Source: Bacteroides intestinalis DSM 17393
GTDB taxonomy: Bacteria; Bacteroidota; Bacteroidia; Bacteroidales; Bacteroidaceae
Assembly: GCF_000172175.1 (NCBI RefSeq)
Contig: NZ_ABJL02000008.1
Coordinates: 310,001 to 374,000 of the forward strand
DNA: 64,000 nt
Reading direction: 5' to 3'
Shown here: piece after piece, positions 42,156 through 51,019 of the stretch
How positions within the stretch are numbered: position 1 is the first letter of the stretch
Layout: every line of letters starts with the position of its first letter
The notes under the pieces: generated by a model
The model's database searches: none
Told to the model about the DNA's origin: nothing
Seen by the model: only the letters and a program-made list of their open reading frames with translations
Program-made: the position numbers and the translations under genes

Positions 42156-43586
42156 ATGATTACTGAAGAACTCAAGAAATTATATTGTACGTATACCGGA
42201 CACGAGCCGGGAACTATTGAAGAACTTCCTTCATCCGGCTCCAACCGTCGTTACTTCCGCCTTACGGGCACCCCTACCCTTATCGGTGTCAGCGGGACTT
42301 CCCTCGAAGAGAATCAGGCTTTCCTCTATATGGCAGACCATTTCCGCAAGAAAGGACTACCCGTGCCACAAGTCGTAGCAAAGAGTGATAACGATGCATT
42401 TTATCTGCAGGAAGACTTGGGAGACACTCTCCTGTTCAATGCCATCGAAAAAGGACGCAAGACCAGTGTTTTTGATGAAGAAGAGAAGCAACTTCTGCGC
42501 AAGACAATGCGTCTGTTGCCTGCCGTACAGTTCTCCGGTGCAGACGGAATGAACTTCTCATATTGCTACCCACAGTCAGAATTCAACAGTCGCAGCATCT
42601 TATGGGATTTGAATTACTTCAAATACTGTTTTCTGAAAGCTACCGGAATGGAGTTTCAGGAAGACCGTCTGGAAGATGATTTCCTGAAAATGGCAGACGT
42701 GTTGATGCGCAGTAGTTCGGCCACATTCATGTATCGTGATTTCCAGAGCCGGAACGTTATGATTAAAGAAGGTGAACCATGGCTCATCGACTTCCAAGGC
42801 GGACGTAAGGGGCCTGTTTATTATGATGTGGCTTCCTTCCTGTGGCAAGCCAAGGCCAATTATCCTGAGAGCCTTCGCAAAGAGCTTTTAAAGGAATATC
42901 TGGACTCTCTGTGTAAATACCAGCCTGTGGACGAGAAATATTTCTATGCTCAATTACGTCATTTCGTATTGTTCCGTACCATGCAAGTGCTGGGTGCTTA
43001 TGGCTTCCGTGGCTATTTCGAGAAGAAACCCCATTTCATCCAAAGCGTCCCCTTTGCTATTGAAAACCTGCGACAGCTATTGCAGGAACCCTATCCCGAA
43101 TATCCGTACCTCTGTCATGTGCTGAAAGAGCTTACTGAGCTGAAACAATTTACTGACGACCTCCAGAAGCGCCGTCTTGTAGTAAAAGTCACCAGTTTTG
43201 CATATAAAAAGGGTATACCTGAGGATTCAAGTGGCAACGGTGGTGGCTTTGTATTCGACTGCCGTGCCGTAAACAACCCCGGTAAGTACGACCGTTATAA
43301 ACCCTTCACCGGACTGGATGAACCTGTTATTCGCTTCCTAGAAGACGATGGAGAAATAACCACGTTCCTCGAACATGTATACGGTCTGGTAGATGCTTCC
43401 GTGAAACGATACATGGAACGTGGATTTACGAACCTTTCCATTTGTTTCGGATGCACTGGCGGACAACACCGTTCGGTTTATTCAGCACAACACCTGGCAG
43501 AACATCTGAACCAGAAATTCGGAGTACAGGTAAATCTGATGCACAGGGAACAGAATATTGAACAGACTTTTAAAGCGAAAAACTAA
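42156..43586 (+). CDS. AmgK-like sugar kinase fused to a RapZ C-terminal domain
   Basis: A 476-residue two-domain protein. Residues 1-320 form an aminoglycoside-phosphotransferase-like kinase with FMYRDFQSRNVMI (catalytic Asp and Asn) and LIDFQGGRKGPVYYDVASF (metal-binding DFQ), as in the anomeric MurNAc/GlcNAc kinase AmgK. Residues about 345-476 match the RapZ C-terminal domain: VTSFAYKKGIP, FVFDCRAVNNPG, FTGLDEPVIRFLE and ICFGCTGGQHRSVYSAQHLAEHL. In E. coli that domain senses glucosamine-6-phosphate and binds small RNA. The P-loop N-terminal domain of RapZ is absent. The next gene is MurU-like, so the pair probably turns recovered MurNAc into UDP-MurNAc. Confidence 0.88.
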   Translation: MITEELKKLYCTYTGHEPGTIEELPSSGSNRRYFRLTGTPTLIGVSGTSLEENQAFLYMADHFRKKGLPVPQVVAKSDNDAFYLQEDLGDTLLFNAIEKGRKTSVFDEEEKQLLRKTMRLLPAVQFSGADGMNFSYCYPQSEFNSRSILWDLNYFKYCFLKATGMEFQEDRLEDDFLKMADVLMRSSSATFMYRDFQSRNVMIKEGEPWLIDFQGGRKGPVYYDVASFLWQAKANYPESLRKELLKEYLDSLCKYQPVDEKYFYAQLRHFVLFRTMQVLGAYGFRGYFEKKPHFIQSVPFAIENLRQLLQEPYPEYPYLCHVLKELTELKQFTDDLQKRRLVVKVTSFAYKKGIPEDSSGNGGGFVFDCRAVNNPGKYDRYKPFTGLDEPVIRFLEDDGEITTFLEHVYGLVDASVKRYMERGFTNLSICFGCTGGQHRSVYSAQHLAEHLNQKFGVQVNLMHREQNIEQTFKAKN

Positions 43587-43646
43587 AGAATAAGTAGAGG
43601 ATAAGAATATTGGTCTAAACTTTCGATAATTCAAGAAATAAAAAGA

Positions 43647-44387
43647 ATGAAAGCAATGATATTTGCCGCAGGCCTCGGCACCCGCCTGCGCCCACTGACA
43701 GACAATATGCCCAAAGCACTTGTCCCCGTAGCAGGCAAAACGATGCTGGAGCGTGTCATCTTAAAGCTAAAAGATGCCAGCTTCCATGATATCACCATAA
43801 ACATCCACCATTTTGGAAGTCAGATTATAGACTTCCTCCGCGCAAACCAGAACTTCGGTGTGGATATTCATATCAGTGACGAACGGGGTGAACTGCTGGA
43901 TACCGGTGGTGGTATTAAAAAAGCCCGTCCTCTGCTGGAGAGCAATGAGCCTTTCCTTATACATAATGCCGATATCCTGACGGACCTGGATCTCAATGCT
44001 TTCTACCACCACCATCTGGAAAGTGATGCAGATGCCACTCTGCTCACTAATCACCGGAAAACATCCCGTTATTTGTTGATGAATCAAGATAACCGCCTTT
44101 GTGGTTGGACAAATCTTTCTACAGGCGAAGTACTCCCCAAAGAACTCAATTATCCCAGCGATCATTATCAGTTGCAGGCCTTTGGCTGCATCCATGTTCT
44201 TTCTCCCTCTATTTTCCGCTATATGGAAGGCGAACGCTGGACAGGAAAATTTTCCATTATTCCATTTTATGTGGATATCTGCCCGAAAGCATGCATTCAG
44301 GGATTTCCTATAGACAGCGAAAACTGGTTTGATGTGGGCAAACCAGAGACACTTGCAAAGGCAGAAGCCTATTATGCGTCTTTATAA
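43647..44387 (+). CDS. murU: MurU-like sugar-1-phosphate nucleotidyltransferase
   Basis: A 246-residue nucleotidyltransferase (PF00483). It opens with MKAMIFAAGLGTRLRPLTDNMPKALVPVAGKTMLERVI, the nucleotide-binding signature with its Lys. ERGELLDTGGGIKKARPLL, FLIHNADILTDLDL and NWFDVGKPETLAKAEAYY follow. Small single-domain enzymes of this type include MurU, which makes UDP-MurNAc from MurNAc-1-phosphate. The AmgK-like kinase gene 60 bp upstream supports that role; mannose- or glucose-1-phosphate transferases are alternatives. Its stop overlaps the convergent lipoprotein gene by 6 bp. Confidence 0.85.
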   Translation: MKAMIFAAGLGTRLRPLTDNMPKALVPVAGKTMLERVILKLKDASFHDITINIHHFGSQIIDFLRANQNFGVDIHISDERGELLDTGGGIKKARPLLESNEPFLIHNADILTDLDLNAFYHHHLESDADATLLTNHRKTSRYLLMNQDNRLCGWTNLSTGEVLPKELNYPSDHYQLQAFGCIHVLSPSIFRYMEGERWTGKFSIIPFYVDICPKACIQGFPIDSENWFDVGKPETLAKAEAYYASL

Positions 44388-45371
44388 AACAGGTTTCATC
44401 TTCACCAACTGTCCTTGGGCATCAAATAAGTATTCGTAGTTGAAGGAACCGTAAATACGATACTTCCAACGGGCACTTTTCTCAAAACGGCGACTGTCAT
44501 CCAGGATGGTCGCCTGATATTCGGTTTCCAATTCATGAATGAACTCTTTGAATTCCGGATCTTGATATCTATAAGTGGGAACAATAATACGTATATCAGG
44601 ATATTGTTCTCGCAGATTTTTGATTTCTGCACGAACAGTACCTTTTTCATCGGGCTTCAGAAAAAAGAGTAAACACACGGGATATCCCTGCCCTGCAATG
44701 TCTGAAAAGAGCAAACTGTCTTTCTCTGCATATTCCACCTGTTTGAAATCAACAAAACGATCTCCCGGCTTCAGGCTGCGGGTAGCATCCAGCATCCGTT
44801 TCAGTCCTATCAATACAGATGTACTGTCTCGCATTTGTAAAGGAGTTTTCTGGTACAATGTCTCCAGTTCATCCGGATAGATTGCTGCCCAACGATCAAA
44901 CACCATCCATCCTATTGCGTTCCGGGCATTGTCGAATACAAATTGCCGCGTAGCTTCCAGCGGAAAAAGATCTTCATGCCAAAGCTTCCAAAGACGTACG
45001 TTTTGTGAATGGGGATTGGTACTTTTGTACGGTACAGGCATTGCCGGTGGGACTACATTTGTCAACGTCAGTTTCCCTCCCTCGGGATAAAAGAAATTCA
45101 TACTGCCGGAATGCTCCATTCCATAGATATGCAACGTATCTTCTTTTCCGGAAAATGAAACTTCCCCGTTTCTGATAATAGCGAAGTCCAGGGGAGCTTT
45201 CCCATAATCACGGTCACCCGTCATACGGTCAGCACCATATCGCCACAGGTAGACCGTATCTCCTTCGTAAGCGTCCAGTCCGGTGCAATGCACAATAAAA
45301 GTCTGTTCTTGCGATTGGCAACTGATGAGTCCCAGAAACAAAGAGTAAAATATCCATTGATTGATTTTCAT
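44382..45371 (-). CDS. lipoprotein with thioredoxin-like fold
   Basis: 329 residues from the ATG at 45371: MKINQWIFYSLFLGLISCQSQ, a lipoprotein signal with Cys after LIS. A longer reading from 45464 is AT-rich upstream DNA. The N-terminal part (FIVHCTGLDAYEGDTVYLW...FAIIRNGEVSFSGKEDTLHIYGM) resembles the DUF4369 domain of Bacteroidetes thioredoxin-like lipoproteins. The C-terminal part has LKPGDRFVDFKQVEYAEKDSLLFSDIAGQGYPVCLLFFLKPDEKGT, a TlpA-like fold, but the CxxC redox motif is missing. A disulfide-reductase role is therefore unlikely. Probably an envelope protein exposed on the inner or outer membrane; function unknown. Confidence 0.75.
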   Translation of the reverse strand: MKINQWIFYSLFLGLISCQSQEQTFIVHCTGLDAYEGDTVYLWRYGADRMTGDRDYGKAPLDFAIIRNGEVSFSGKEDTLHIYGMEHSGSMNFFYPEGGKLTLTNVVPPAMPVPYKSTNPHSQNVRLWKLWHEDLFPLEATRQFVFDNARNAIGWMVFDRWAAIYPDELETLYQKTPLQMRDSTSVLIGLKRMLDATRSLKPGDRFVDFKQVEYAEKDSLLFSDIAGQGYPVCLLFFLKPDEKGTVRAEIKNLREQYPDIRIIVPTYRYQDPEFKEFIHELETEYQATILDDSRRFEKSARWKYRIYGSFNYEYLFDAQGQLVKMKPVL

Positions 45372-45482
45372 AAAGCCCAGATAGATTAAGTAAACAAACA
45401 CATTGTACAAAAGAACAATCTTTTCAGTAAAGATGCAAGCAAAAAAGACAATATATAAAAGCAATTGTTAATGAAATATCCA

Positions 45483-45490
45483 TATATTTG
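45483..45490 (+). promoter_or_regulatory. -7 box before the DUF4139 gene
   Basis: TATATTTG fits TAnnTTTG. The nearest TTG (45465-45467) leaves a 15-bp spacer, shorter than usual. Predicted start near 45497 supports translation from 45516. Confidence 0.55.
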
Positions 45491-45515
45491 TGACATAACA
45501 TTAAAAAGACTGACT

Positions 45516-47399
45516 ATGAAACGACTGAGATTAGGACTATGGGCATGTTTCTGCTTTTGTGCAGCCACCACCCTTATGGGACAAAACAAGGTGAAAACTA
45601 CTGCCGAAAAGGTAATGCTGTTCATTGACGGCGCCCAAGTGACGCGTACCAAACAAGTAGATATTCCGGCAGGAAATTCAACGCTCATCTTTACCGGATT
45701 ATCTCCCTATATGGATGCACAAAGTATGCAGGTCAGCGCAAAGGGAAAACTCACCGTTACGGCAGTCAACCGGCAATACAACTATATAGACAGCCTTGCC
45801 GTCAGCGAAAAACAACAAAGCCTGCAAAAGGAGCTTAAAAAAATAGAGAAACAGCAGAAAGAACAAAATGCCGAGCTTGGACTTATCAATGCCGAATATG
45901 AAATGCTGAAAACAAATTGCTCCGTCAGCAATAAGAATACCGCTACTTCTCTGGCCACTATCAAAGAAGTGAATCAATATTACTCCGGACAATTGAAAAC
46001 TCTGAAAACAAAAGAACTGGCTATCAATGAACAGATAGCCGAACTTGCCATCAAACAGGGGCAACTGAGCTCTGAACTGGCACAACTAAGTGGTAAATCT
46101 CTAACCCCTATGAGTGAAATTAAGGTCAATGTAAATGCGCCAGCAGCTTGCAAAGCTACATTCACCCTGAACTATTATGTAAAAAATGCCGGTTGGTTCC
46201 CTTCCTATGATGTTCGTTCCGGTAGCTTGGCCGAGCCTATCTCCATCATCTACAAAGCCAATATCTTTCAGAATACCAAGGAAGAGTGGAAGAACGTAGA
46301 ATTATCCCTTTCCTCCTCTAATCCTTCCACCGGAAGCGTAGCCCCCACTCTGTCTACTTACTGGTTGGATTACGGACTTGCAGCACCACGCTACAATTTG
46401 AATCTCAATGGAAACACTGTTTCAGGAATCGTTCTTGATAATGAACGTACGCCCGTAATAGGTGCTACCGTTACCATTCCGGGGACTACGATAGGAGCCA
46501 TAACCGACATAAGCGGTAAGTATTCTATAACTATTCCCAATGGACAAAACAAACTTCAATTTTCATATATTGGCTATCAGACTCAGACCAGAGATATACA
46601 AGGGAATATTATGAATGTTACCCTTCAGGAAGATACACAGGCTTTGGATGAAGTAGTGGTAGTAGGTTACGGCGCTGAAAAGAAACCTCTTATGGCAGGT
46701 GCTGTCTCCGGTCTTAAGGTAAACCATAAAAAAGATATTCAATACGAAGAAGAAGCCAGCATGGCCCTTGACGTTGAACAAAGCCAGGGACAGATGGGCT
46801 ACGAATTTGAAATAAAAGTGCCCTACACCATTCCTTCTGATAACAAGCCTGTAGTTGCTGAAATCGGTCATTACGAATTACCCGCTTCTTATACTTACCA
46901 AAGTACTCCGAAGATAGATAAAGATGCTTTCCTGATTGCCCAGGTAACCGATTGGGAAAAGCTGAACTTACTTGAAGGCGAAGCAAATGTTTATTTTGAG
47001 AATACTTTCATTGGCAAGTCCATTATGAATGTCACCCAACAGAACGACACACTATCCTTCTCTTTAGGTCGTGATAAACGTATCATGATACAGCGTACGA
47101 AAGAGAACGAATATACCTCACGCAAGTTTATGGGTTCCTATCAGACGCAATCCATTGCATGGAAACTTTCTGTCCGCAATACGCGTCCAGAGCCTGTCAC
47201 CCTTACGCTTTACGACCAACTACCCGTATCACGCAACAATAACATTACCGTAACAGCAGAAGAAATCAGCGGCGGCAGTCTGGATGAAGCGAAAGGTATC
47301 ATCACCTGGCAAATAACCTTACAACCCGGCGAACAACGTGATTTAGCTTTACGTTATAAAGTGAAGTACCCTAAAGGGCGAAACTTAATAATAGAATAA
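45516..47399 (+). CDS. MuiA/DUF4139 surface protein with a SusC-like carboxypeptidase-regulatory insert
   Basis: 627 residues from ATG 45516 (MKRLRLGLWACFCFCAATTLMGQ, signal peptide). The N-terminal domain (VMLFIDGAQVTRTKQVDIPAGNSTLIFTGLSPYMDAQSMQVSAKG) and coiled coil (residues about 95-205) are those of the mucoidy-inhibitor-A-like family, and the C-terminal part is DUF4139. Between them, at about residues 306-400, lies a complete CarboxypepD_reg-like domain: GNTVSGIVLDNERTPVIGATVTIPG, TDISGKYSITIPNG, FSYIGYQTQTRDI, then DEVVVVGYG. That last stretch is the start of the plug in SusC-type TonB-dependent receptors. No barrel follows. The function of the hybrid is unknown; a cell-envelope role is likely. 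Confidence 0.88.
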   Translation: MKRLRLGLWACFCFCAATTLMGQNKVKTTAEKVMLFIDGAQVTRTKQVDIPAGNSTLIFTGLSPYMDAQSMQVSAKGKLTVTAVNRQYNYIDSLAVSEKQQSLQKELKKIEKQQKEQNAELGLINAEYEMLKTNCSVSNKNTATSLATIKEVNQYYSGQLKTLKTKELAINEQIAELAIKQGQLSSELAQLSGKSLTPMSEIKVNVNAPAACKATFTLNYYVKNAGWFPSYDVRSGSLAEPISIIYKANIFQNTKEEWKNVELSLSSSNPSTGSVAPTLSTYWLDYGLAAPRYNLNLNGNTVSGIVLDNERTPVIGATVTIPGTTIGAITDISGKYSITIPNGQNKLQFSYIGYQTQTRDIQGNIMNVTLQEDTQALDEVVVVGYGAEKKPLMAGAVSGLKVNHKKDIQYEEEASMALDVEQSQGQMGYEFEIKVPYTIPSDNKPVVAEIGHYELPASYTYQSTPKIDKDAFLIAQVTDWEKLNLLEGEANVYFENTFIGKSIMNVTQQNDTLSFSLGRDKRIMIQRTKENEYTSRKFMGSYQTQSIAWKLSVRNTRPEPVTLTLYDQLPVSRNNNITVTAEEISGGSLDEAKGIITWQITLQPGEQRDLALRYKVKYPKGRNLIIE

Positions 47400-47430
47400 T
47401 GCTTTTCTTAATTAATCTAAAGACAAGTTG

Positions 47431-47465
47431 ATAGACCATCTGCTCCATACAGGCAGATGGTCTAT
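47431..47465 (+). terminator. hairpin after the DUF4139 gene
   Basis: ATAGACCATCTGC (47431-47443) and GCAGATGGTCTAT (47453-47465) form a perfect 13-bp stem with a 9-nt loop, without a T-run. It lies 31 bp after the stop. The rest of 47400-47605 is AT-rich with no clear promoter. Confidence 0.6.
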
Positions 47466-47605
47466 GCAACAGAAATGTATTCAAGAAAGAAATAACATAA
47501 CAGTGTATTACTTATAATAAATATTAATTCATATAATATTAATATAGATCACATGCATCCTTTTCATTTTTTGATTGTTTATTCTAACAAAAGAAAGAAG
47601 AAGTT

Positions 47606-48184
47606 ATGAAAAAGATTATCGTATTATTGATGTTGGTTTTCATAGGTGCATCTACAACAATCTATGCACAGGAAAGTAAAAGTGAAAGTCGTCGTGCTGA
47701 ACGTAAAGCACAACGTGATGCAGAAAAAGCTCGGGAGAAAATAGAAGAAGAACGAGCATACACTGATGCAGTACAAGCCATAAAGGAGAGAAAGTTTGTA
47801 TTGGAAGCGGATCGTGTAACATTCAAAAGAGGCCGTAGTGCTTTTGTTACATCCAATACCAATTTTATCCTTTTAAATGGTGACCGGGCATCCGTACAGA
47901 TTGCTTTCAATGGCGCCTTTGCAGGTCCTAACGGAATTGGAGGTGTTACAGTGGATGGCACTGTAGGTGAAGTAAAAACCACCACCGACAAAAAGGGGAA
48001 TGTAACTTGCAATTTTAGTGTGACAGGTGTAGGAATCTCAGCACAAGTCTCTATCAGGCTCACTCGTGGCCGCAACAATGTATCTGCCACAGTAAATCCT
48101 AATTTCAACTCGAATAGATTAACACTGGACGGTAAACTCGTTCCATTGTCCGAGTCGAATATATTTAAAGGACGGTCGTTCTAA
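47606..48184 (+). CDS. DUF4251 secreted protein
   Basis: A 192-residue protein with signal peptide MKKIIVLLMLVFIGASTTIYAQ. A charged, Arg/Glu/Ala-rich helix follows (residues 25-60, possibly a coiled coil), then a beta-rich DUF4251 domain (FVLEADRVTFKRGRSAFVTSNTNFILLNGDRASVQIAFNG...GPNGIGGVTVDGTVGEV). DUF4251 proteins are periplasmic or outer-membrane-associated in Bacteroidales, and no function is established. It stands alone and is followed by a very long hairpin. No cobalamin link is seen apart from the riboswitch-controlled locus nearby on the other side of the hairpin. Confidence 0.85.
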   Translation: MKKIIVLLMLVFIGASTTIYAQESKSESRRAERKAQRDAEKAREKIEEERAYTDAVQAIKERKFVLEADRVTFKRGRSAFVTSNTNFILLNGDRASVQIAFNGAFAGPNGIGGVTVDGTVGEVKTTTDKKGNVTCNFSVTGVGISAQVSIRLTRGRNNVSATVNPNFNSNRLTLDGKLVPLSESNIFKGRSF

Positions 48185-48196
48185 TTATTGTAATTG

Positions 48197-48280
48197 AACA
48201 CTTGCGGCTGCAAGAGCCTGCGCTTGTACAAATGAATGTTCACACTTGTACAAGCGCAGGCTCTCGCAGCCGCAAGTGTT
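48197..48280. terminator. 35-bp near-perfect hairpin between convergent genes
   Basis: The left arm 48197-48231 (core CACTTGCGGCTGCAAGAG) pairs with 48246-48280 over 35 positions with a single A/C mismatch and a 14-nt loop, followed by further Ts on the right. It can end transcription of the DUF4251 gene and, from the other side, the antitoxin-like gene. The length is well beyond a normal terminator. Confidence 0.85.
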
Positions 48281-48303
48281 TTTTTATGAGAGTTACAGTA
48301 CTC

Positions 48304-48537
48304 TTACTTTCCGCTCCATCGACTTAATCTATTTTCCACTTCTTCAGTAGACACAACCTCTTTACACTGCATCTGTTCCAAAGCATTATCAATCTTATCA
48401 CGCAGTTCAAAAGAAAAGTATAGAACATCATCCGGACAACGATTATTTAATAATGCCTCAATGTCTTCTAATAGCCGTTCATCGTTTACCGCCATTAGGC
48501 GTTGAAACAAAAGTTGTTTACGTTCTCCTGTCGTCAT
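48304..48537 (-). CDS. orphan antitoxin-like small protein
   Basis: 77 residues: MTTGERKQLLFQRLMAVNDERLLEDIEALL...SFELRDKIDNALEQMQCKEVVSTEEVENRLSRWSGK. The pattern, with an N-terminal helical pair and then 'EL..KID.AL.Q....EVVSTEEV', follows that of antitoxins paired with RelE/ParE toxins. It resembles the antitoxin at 59203-59472, which starts MTTFELKRSILQYINALMDDEA. No toxin gene follows; the long hairpin begins 24 bp after the stop. A minus-strand -7 box TATATTTG (48563-48570) lies upstream. It may neutralise a toxin encoded elsewhere or be a leftover of a lost pair. Confidence 0.7.
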   Translation of the reverse strand: MTTGERKQLLFQRLMAVNDERLLEDIEALLNNRCPDDVLYFSFELRDKIDNALEQMQCKEVVSTEEVENRLSRWSGK

Positions 48538-48670
48538 AAAGTACCGTATTAATTACATACTACAAATATAGAGTTTTTATTTATGATTCATCCTTTCGAT
48601 GTTTTTATACATACTTCTGCTTTCCTAAACATAAAAGCCTAAAATACTTTTCCTTATCTAAAGATATGTT

Positions 48671-48678
48671 TATCTTTG
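48671..48678 (+). promoter_or_regulatory. -7 box of the riboswitch-btuB transcript
   Basis: TATCTTTG matches the consensus. TTT at 48648-48650 with a 20-bp spacer serves as -33. RNA would start about 48685, exactly where riboswitch sequence begins. Confidence 0.8.
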
Positions 48679-48684
48679 TACCCG

Positions 48685-48950
48685 CTTAGGTGATGTGAAG
48701 TGTGTTCAACACTCCACATAAAAGGGAATCCGGTGAGAAACCGGAACAGTGCCCGCTACTGTAAAGCCTTAATTTTGTTTCAGATAACGCGAAACAAAAA
48801 ACGGGAAGTATTCATTGAAGAACTTCCAGAAACCACTGTCCAACAAATGGGAAACCAAGGATGGGAAGGTTACTTTCCGTAAAGGCTGAGTCAGGAAACC
48901 TGCCTGGGTAATCACATAATTAACGCCGTCTCGGGGTCAAGAAGGCAAGT
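48685..48950 (+). promoter_or_regulatory. cobalamin (AdoCbl) riboswitch
   Basis: The 5' P1/P2 region GGTGATGTGAAGTG is followed by the highly conserved core AAAAGGGAATCCGGTGAGAAACCGGAACAGTGCCCGC in register (48720-48757), CTACTGTAAAGCC, a variable helix, AACCACTG, and the closing AGTCAGGAAACCTGCCTG (48889-48906). Downstream pairing GCCGTCTC/GAAGGC near 48923-48946 may form the expression platform before the btuB start at 48973. Binding of coenzyme B12 should repress btuB. A 60-codon ORF inside it is incidental. Confidence 0.95.
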
Positions 48951-48972
48951 ATTAATTCTTATTTATCAATCA

Positions 48973-51015
48973 ATGAAGAAACAGAATTGGCTGTTCATCC
49001 TCATGGGAGGATGTGTAGCAATGAGTGCATCTGCACAAGAGACAAAACAGAGTCAAGACCTGAGTGTAGAACTTAATCCCGTTGTAGTAACAGGTACAGG
49101 TACGCATCACAGACTGAAAGACACCCCAACACCAGTGGAAGTAGTAACAGCGAACGACATTAAAAAGGCTGGAATTACAGATTTCCGTGAGGCGATGACT
49201 GCTTTGGTTCCGTCGCTGTCTTTCTCTACCAACTCAATGGGAGACTACCTTATGCTAAACGGACTGTCGAACAAGTATGTGCTTATACTTATTAATGGCA
49301 AAAAGCTAACAGGAGACAGCAGTAACAACATCGACCTGAACCGCATTGACATGAGTAACGTAAAACGTATTGAAGTCCTGAAGGGTGCCGGTTCCGCTCT
49401 TTATGGTAGTGATGCTATTGGTGGTGTAATCAATATCATTACAAACCAACCGATAAATGACATAACAGTTACCAGCAATACAAAGGTAGAAGAGCGTGGA
49501 CAATTCACCCAGACTGCCAACGTAGACATCAAAACAGAGAAGTTTGCTTCTTATACTTCTTATCAACGTCGTCAGGCCGATGGTTGGACTCTCACACGTG
49601 TAGATGCAGATGGTGAAGCGAGAGACCAACATGATGCTAACGCTTTCTATACGGACAATTATACCCAGATGTTTCAATTTACACCGAACGACAAACTGTC
49701 AATGTATGTTGAAGGTAGTTATTATGACCGTACAGTTAAACGTCAGCCCGAATACCTGAAATACAATCTGACATACGATGCATACAGTTTAGGAGCAGGA
49801 GCTAAATATAATTTCAACAAACGTTCTTATATCCAGTTTGATATTAAGAATGATAATTACGATACCAATTATCTGTACACCAATGAGGATGGAGATAACA
49901 AGGTTGGAGACGAAGTGCGTCAGAAACGGCAGCACTATTATAGCGGAAACCTGAAGTCATTATTCCGCTTTACGGAAAATACCCGTACCATATTCGGAGT
50001 GGAATATATACAGGAAACTCTGGATCGACCTTCATTCAACGTTGATGAACGCGCATACACTTGGGCTACCTATGCACAAGAAGAAATCACTTTGTTTAAG
50101 AACTTACAGATACAGGCAGGATTGCGCTATGTATATCACGAAACAGCCAAGAGTAACGTTACACCCAAACTTGCCGTAATGTATCGTTTGGGCGATTTTA
50201 CCATTCGCGGACAATATTCGGCAGGATTCCGTGCCCCAGGACTTGATGAGCTATACAAATACTCTTATTCTCAAAGAGGAACCAGAGCAGGAACATTAAG
50301 TGCCGGAAACAAGAATCTGGATGCAGAGAAAAGCAACTATGGCTCCATCAATTTAGAGTTCAATAAGAAATGGTTAACAGTGGGAGTAACCGGATATATC
50401 AACGAGTTACGCGATATGATTGTAGCGCGTACCGTTAAACTATCCGAATTTTCAGAGGCTGAACAAGCAGCTTTCCAGGAAATCGCAAACGAATTATATG
50501 GTGGCAATGCCAAGCTGGGTAATATCCAAAACTACGTTAACAACGATAAAGCGTTAATCAAAGGATTTGAAGTGAATCTGAATGCAAATCTGGGTTATGG
50601 TTTCTCTTTAGGCGGTAATTATACCTTTGCCGACGCCAGAACTAAAGACAGTGAAACCGGCTGGCACAAAATAGAGCGCAGTGTTCGCCACTCGGGTAAT
50701 GTAAACGCAAACTATGCGCATGCTTGGAAGAGCTATCGGCTAAATATCAACCTGAATGGTCGTGTACAAAGCAAACGCATCCATGAGACTTTAAAAAGTG
50801 ATGAATGGATTGACGAATCCGCTCCCGGATTTGGTTTATGGAATATCAGCACAAGACATACTTTTGACGGCTTAAAATACTTTACCATAGAACCGGGCGT
50901 AGGAATCAGCAATATTTTCGATTACAGCGACCGCCGTCCGGATGCATCCCATCTGGCCTCTCTTACACCGGGACGCACATTCTATGTAAGCCTTTTATTA
51001 CGTTTCAAAAAATAA
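48973..51015 (+). CDS. btuB: TonB-dependent cobalamin receptor
   Basis: A 680-residue outer-membrane receptor with signal peptide MKKQNWLFILMGGCVAMSASAQ. A short TonB-box region (LNPVVVTGTGTHHRLKDTPTPVEVV) comes first. The plug domain (KAGITDFREAMTALVPSLSFS, MLNGLSNKYVLILINGKKL, VKRIEVLKGAGSALYGSDAIGGVINIIT) and a 22-strand barrel follow, ending with FYVSLLLRFKK and its C-terminal aromatic/hydrophobic strand. It imports corrinoids across the outer membrane using TonB energy. Control by the cobalamin riboswitch directly upstream supports the substrate. The BtuCD-type ABC genes near the right edge would complete uptake. Its stop is followed within 5 bp by the cbiK remnant. Confidence 0.95.
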   Translation: MKKQNWLFILMGGCVAMSASAQETKQSQDLSVELNPVVVTGTGTHHRLKDTPTPVEVVTANDIKKAGITDFREAMTALVPSLSFSTNSMGDYLMLNGLSNKYVLILINGKKLTGDSSNNIDLNRIDMSNVKRIEVLKGAGSALYGSDAIGGVINIITNQPINDITVTSNTKVEERGQFTQTANVDIKTEKFASYTSYQRRQADGWTLTRVDADGEARDQHDANAFYTDNYTQMFQFTPNDKLSMYVEGSYYDRTVKRQPEYLKYNLTYDAYSLGAGAKYNFNKRSYIQFDIKNDNYDTNYLYTNEDGDNKVGDEVRQKRQHYYSGNLKSLFRFTENTRTIFGVEYIQETLDRPSFNVDERAYTWATYAQEEITLFKNLQIQAGLRYVYHETAKSNVTPKLAVMYRLGDFTIRGQYSAGFRAPGLDELYKYSYSQRGTRAGTLSAGNKNLDAEKSNYGSINLEFNKKWLTVGVTGYINELRDMIVARTVKLSEFSEAEQAAFQEIANELYGGNAKLGNIQNYVNNDKALIKGFEVNLNANLGYGFSLGGNYTFADARTKDSETGWHKIERSVRHSGNVNANYAHAWKSYRLNINLNGRVQSKRIHETLKSDEWIDESAPGFGLWNISTRHTFDGLKYFTIEPGVGISNIFDYSDRRPDASHLASLTPGRTFYVSLLLRFKK

Positions 51016-51019
51016 TCCC

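Noticed and set aside
48700..48882. Short plus-strand ORF before btuB
   Set aside because: It lies wholly inside the cobalamin riboswitch, whose conserved core dictates the sequence.
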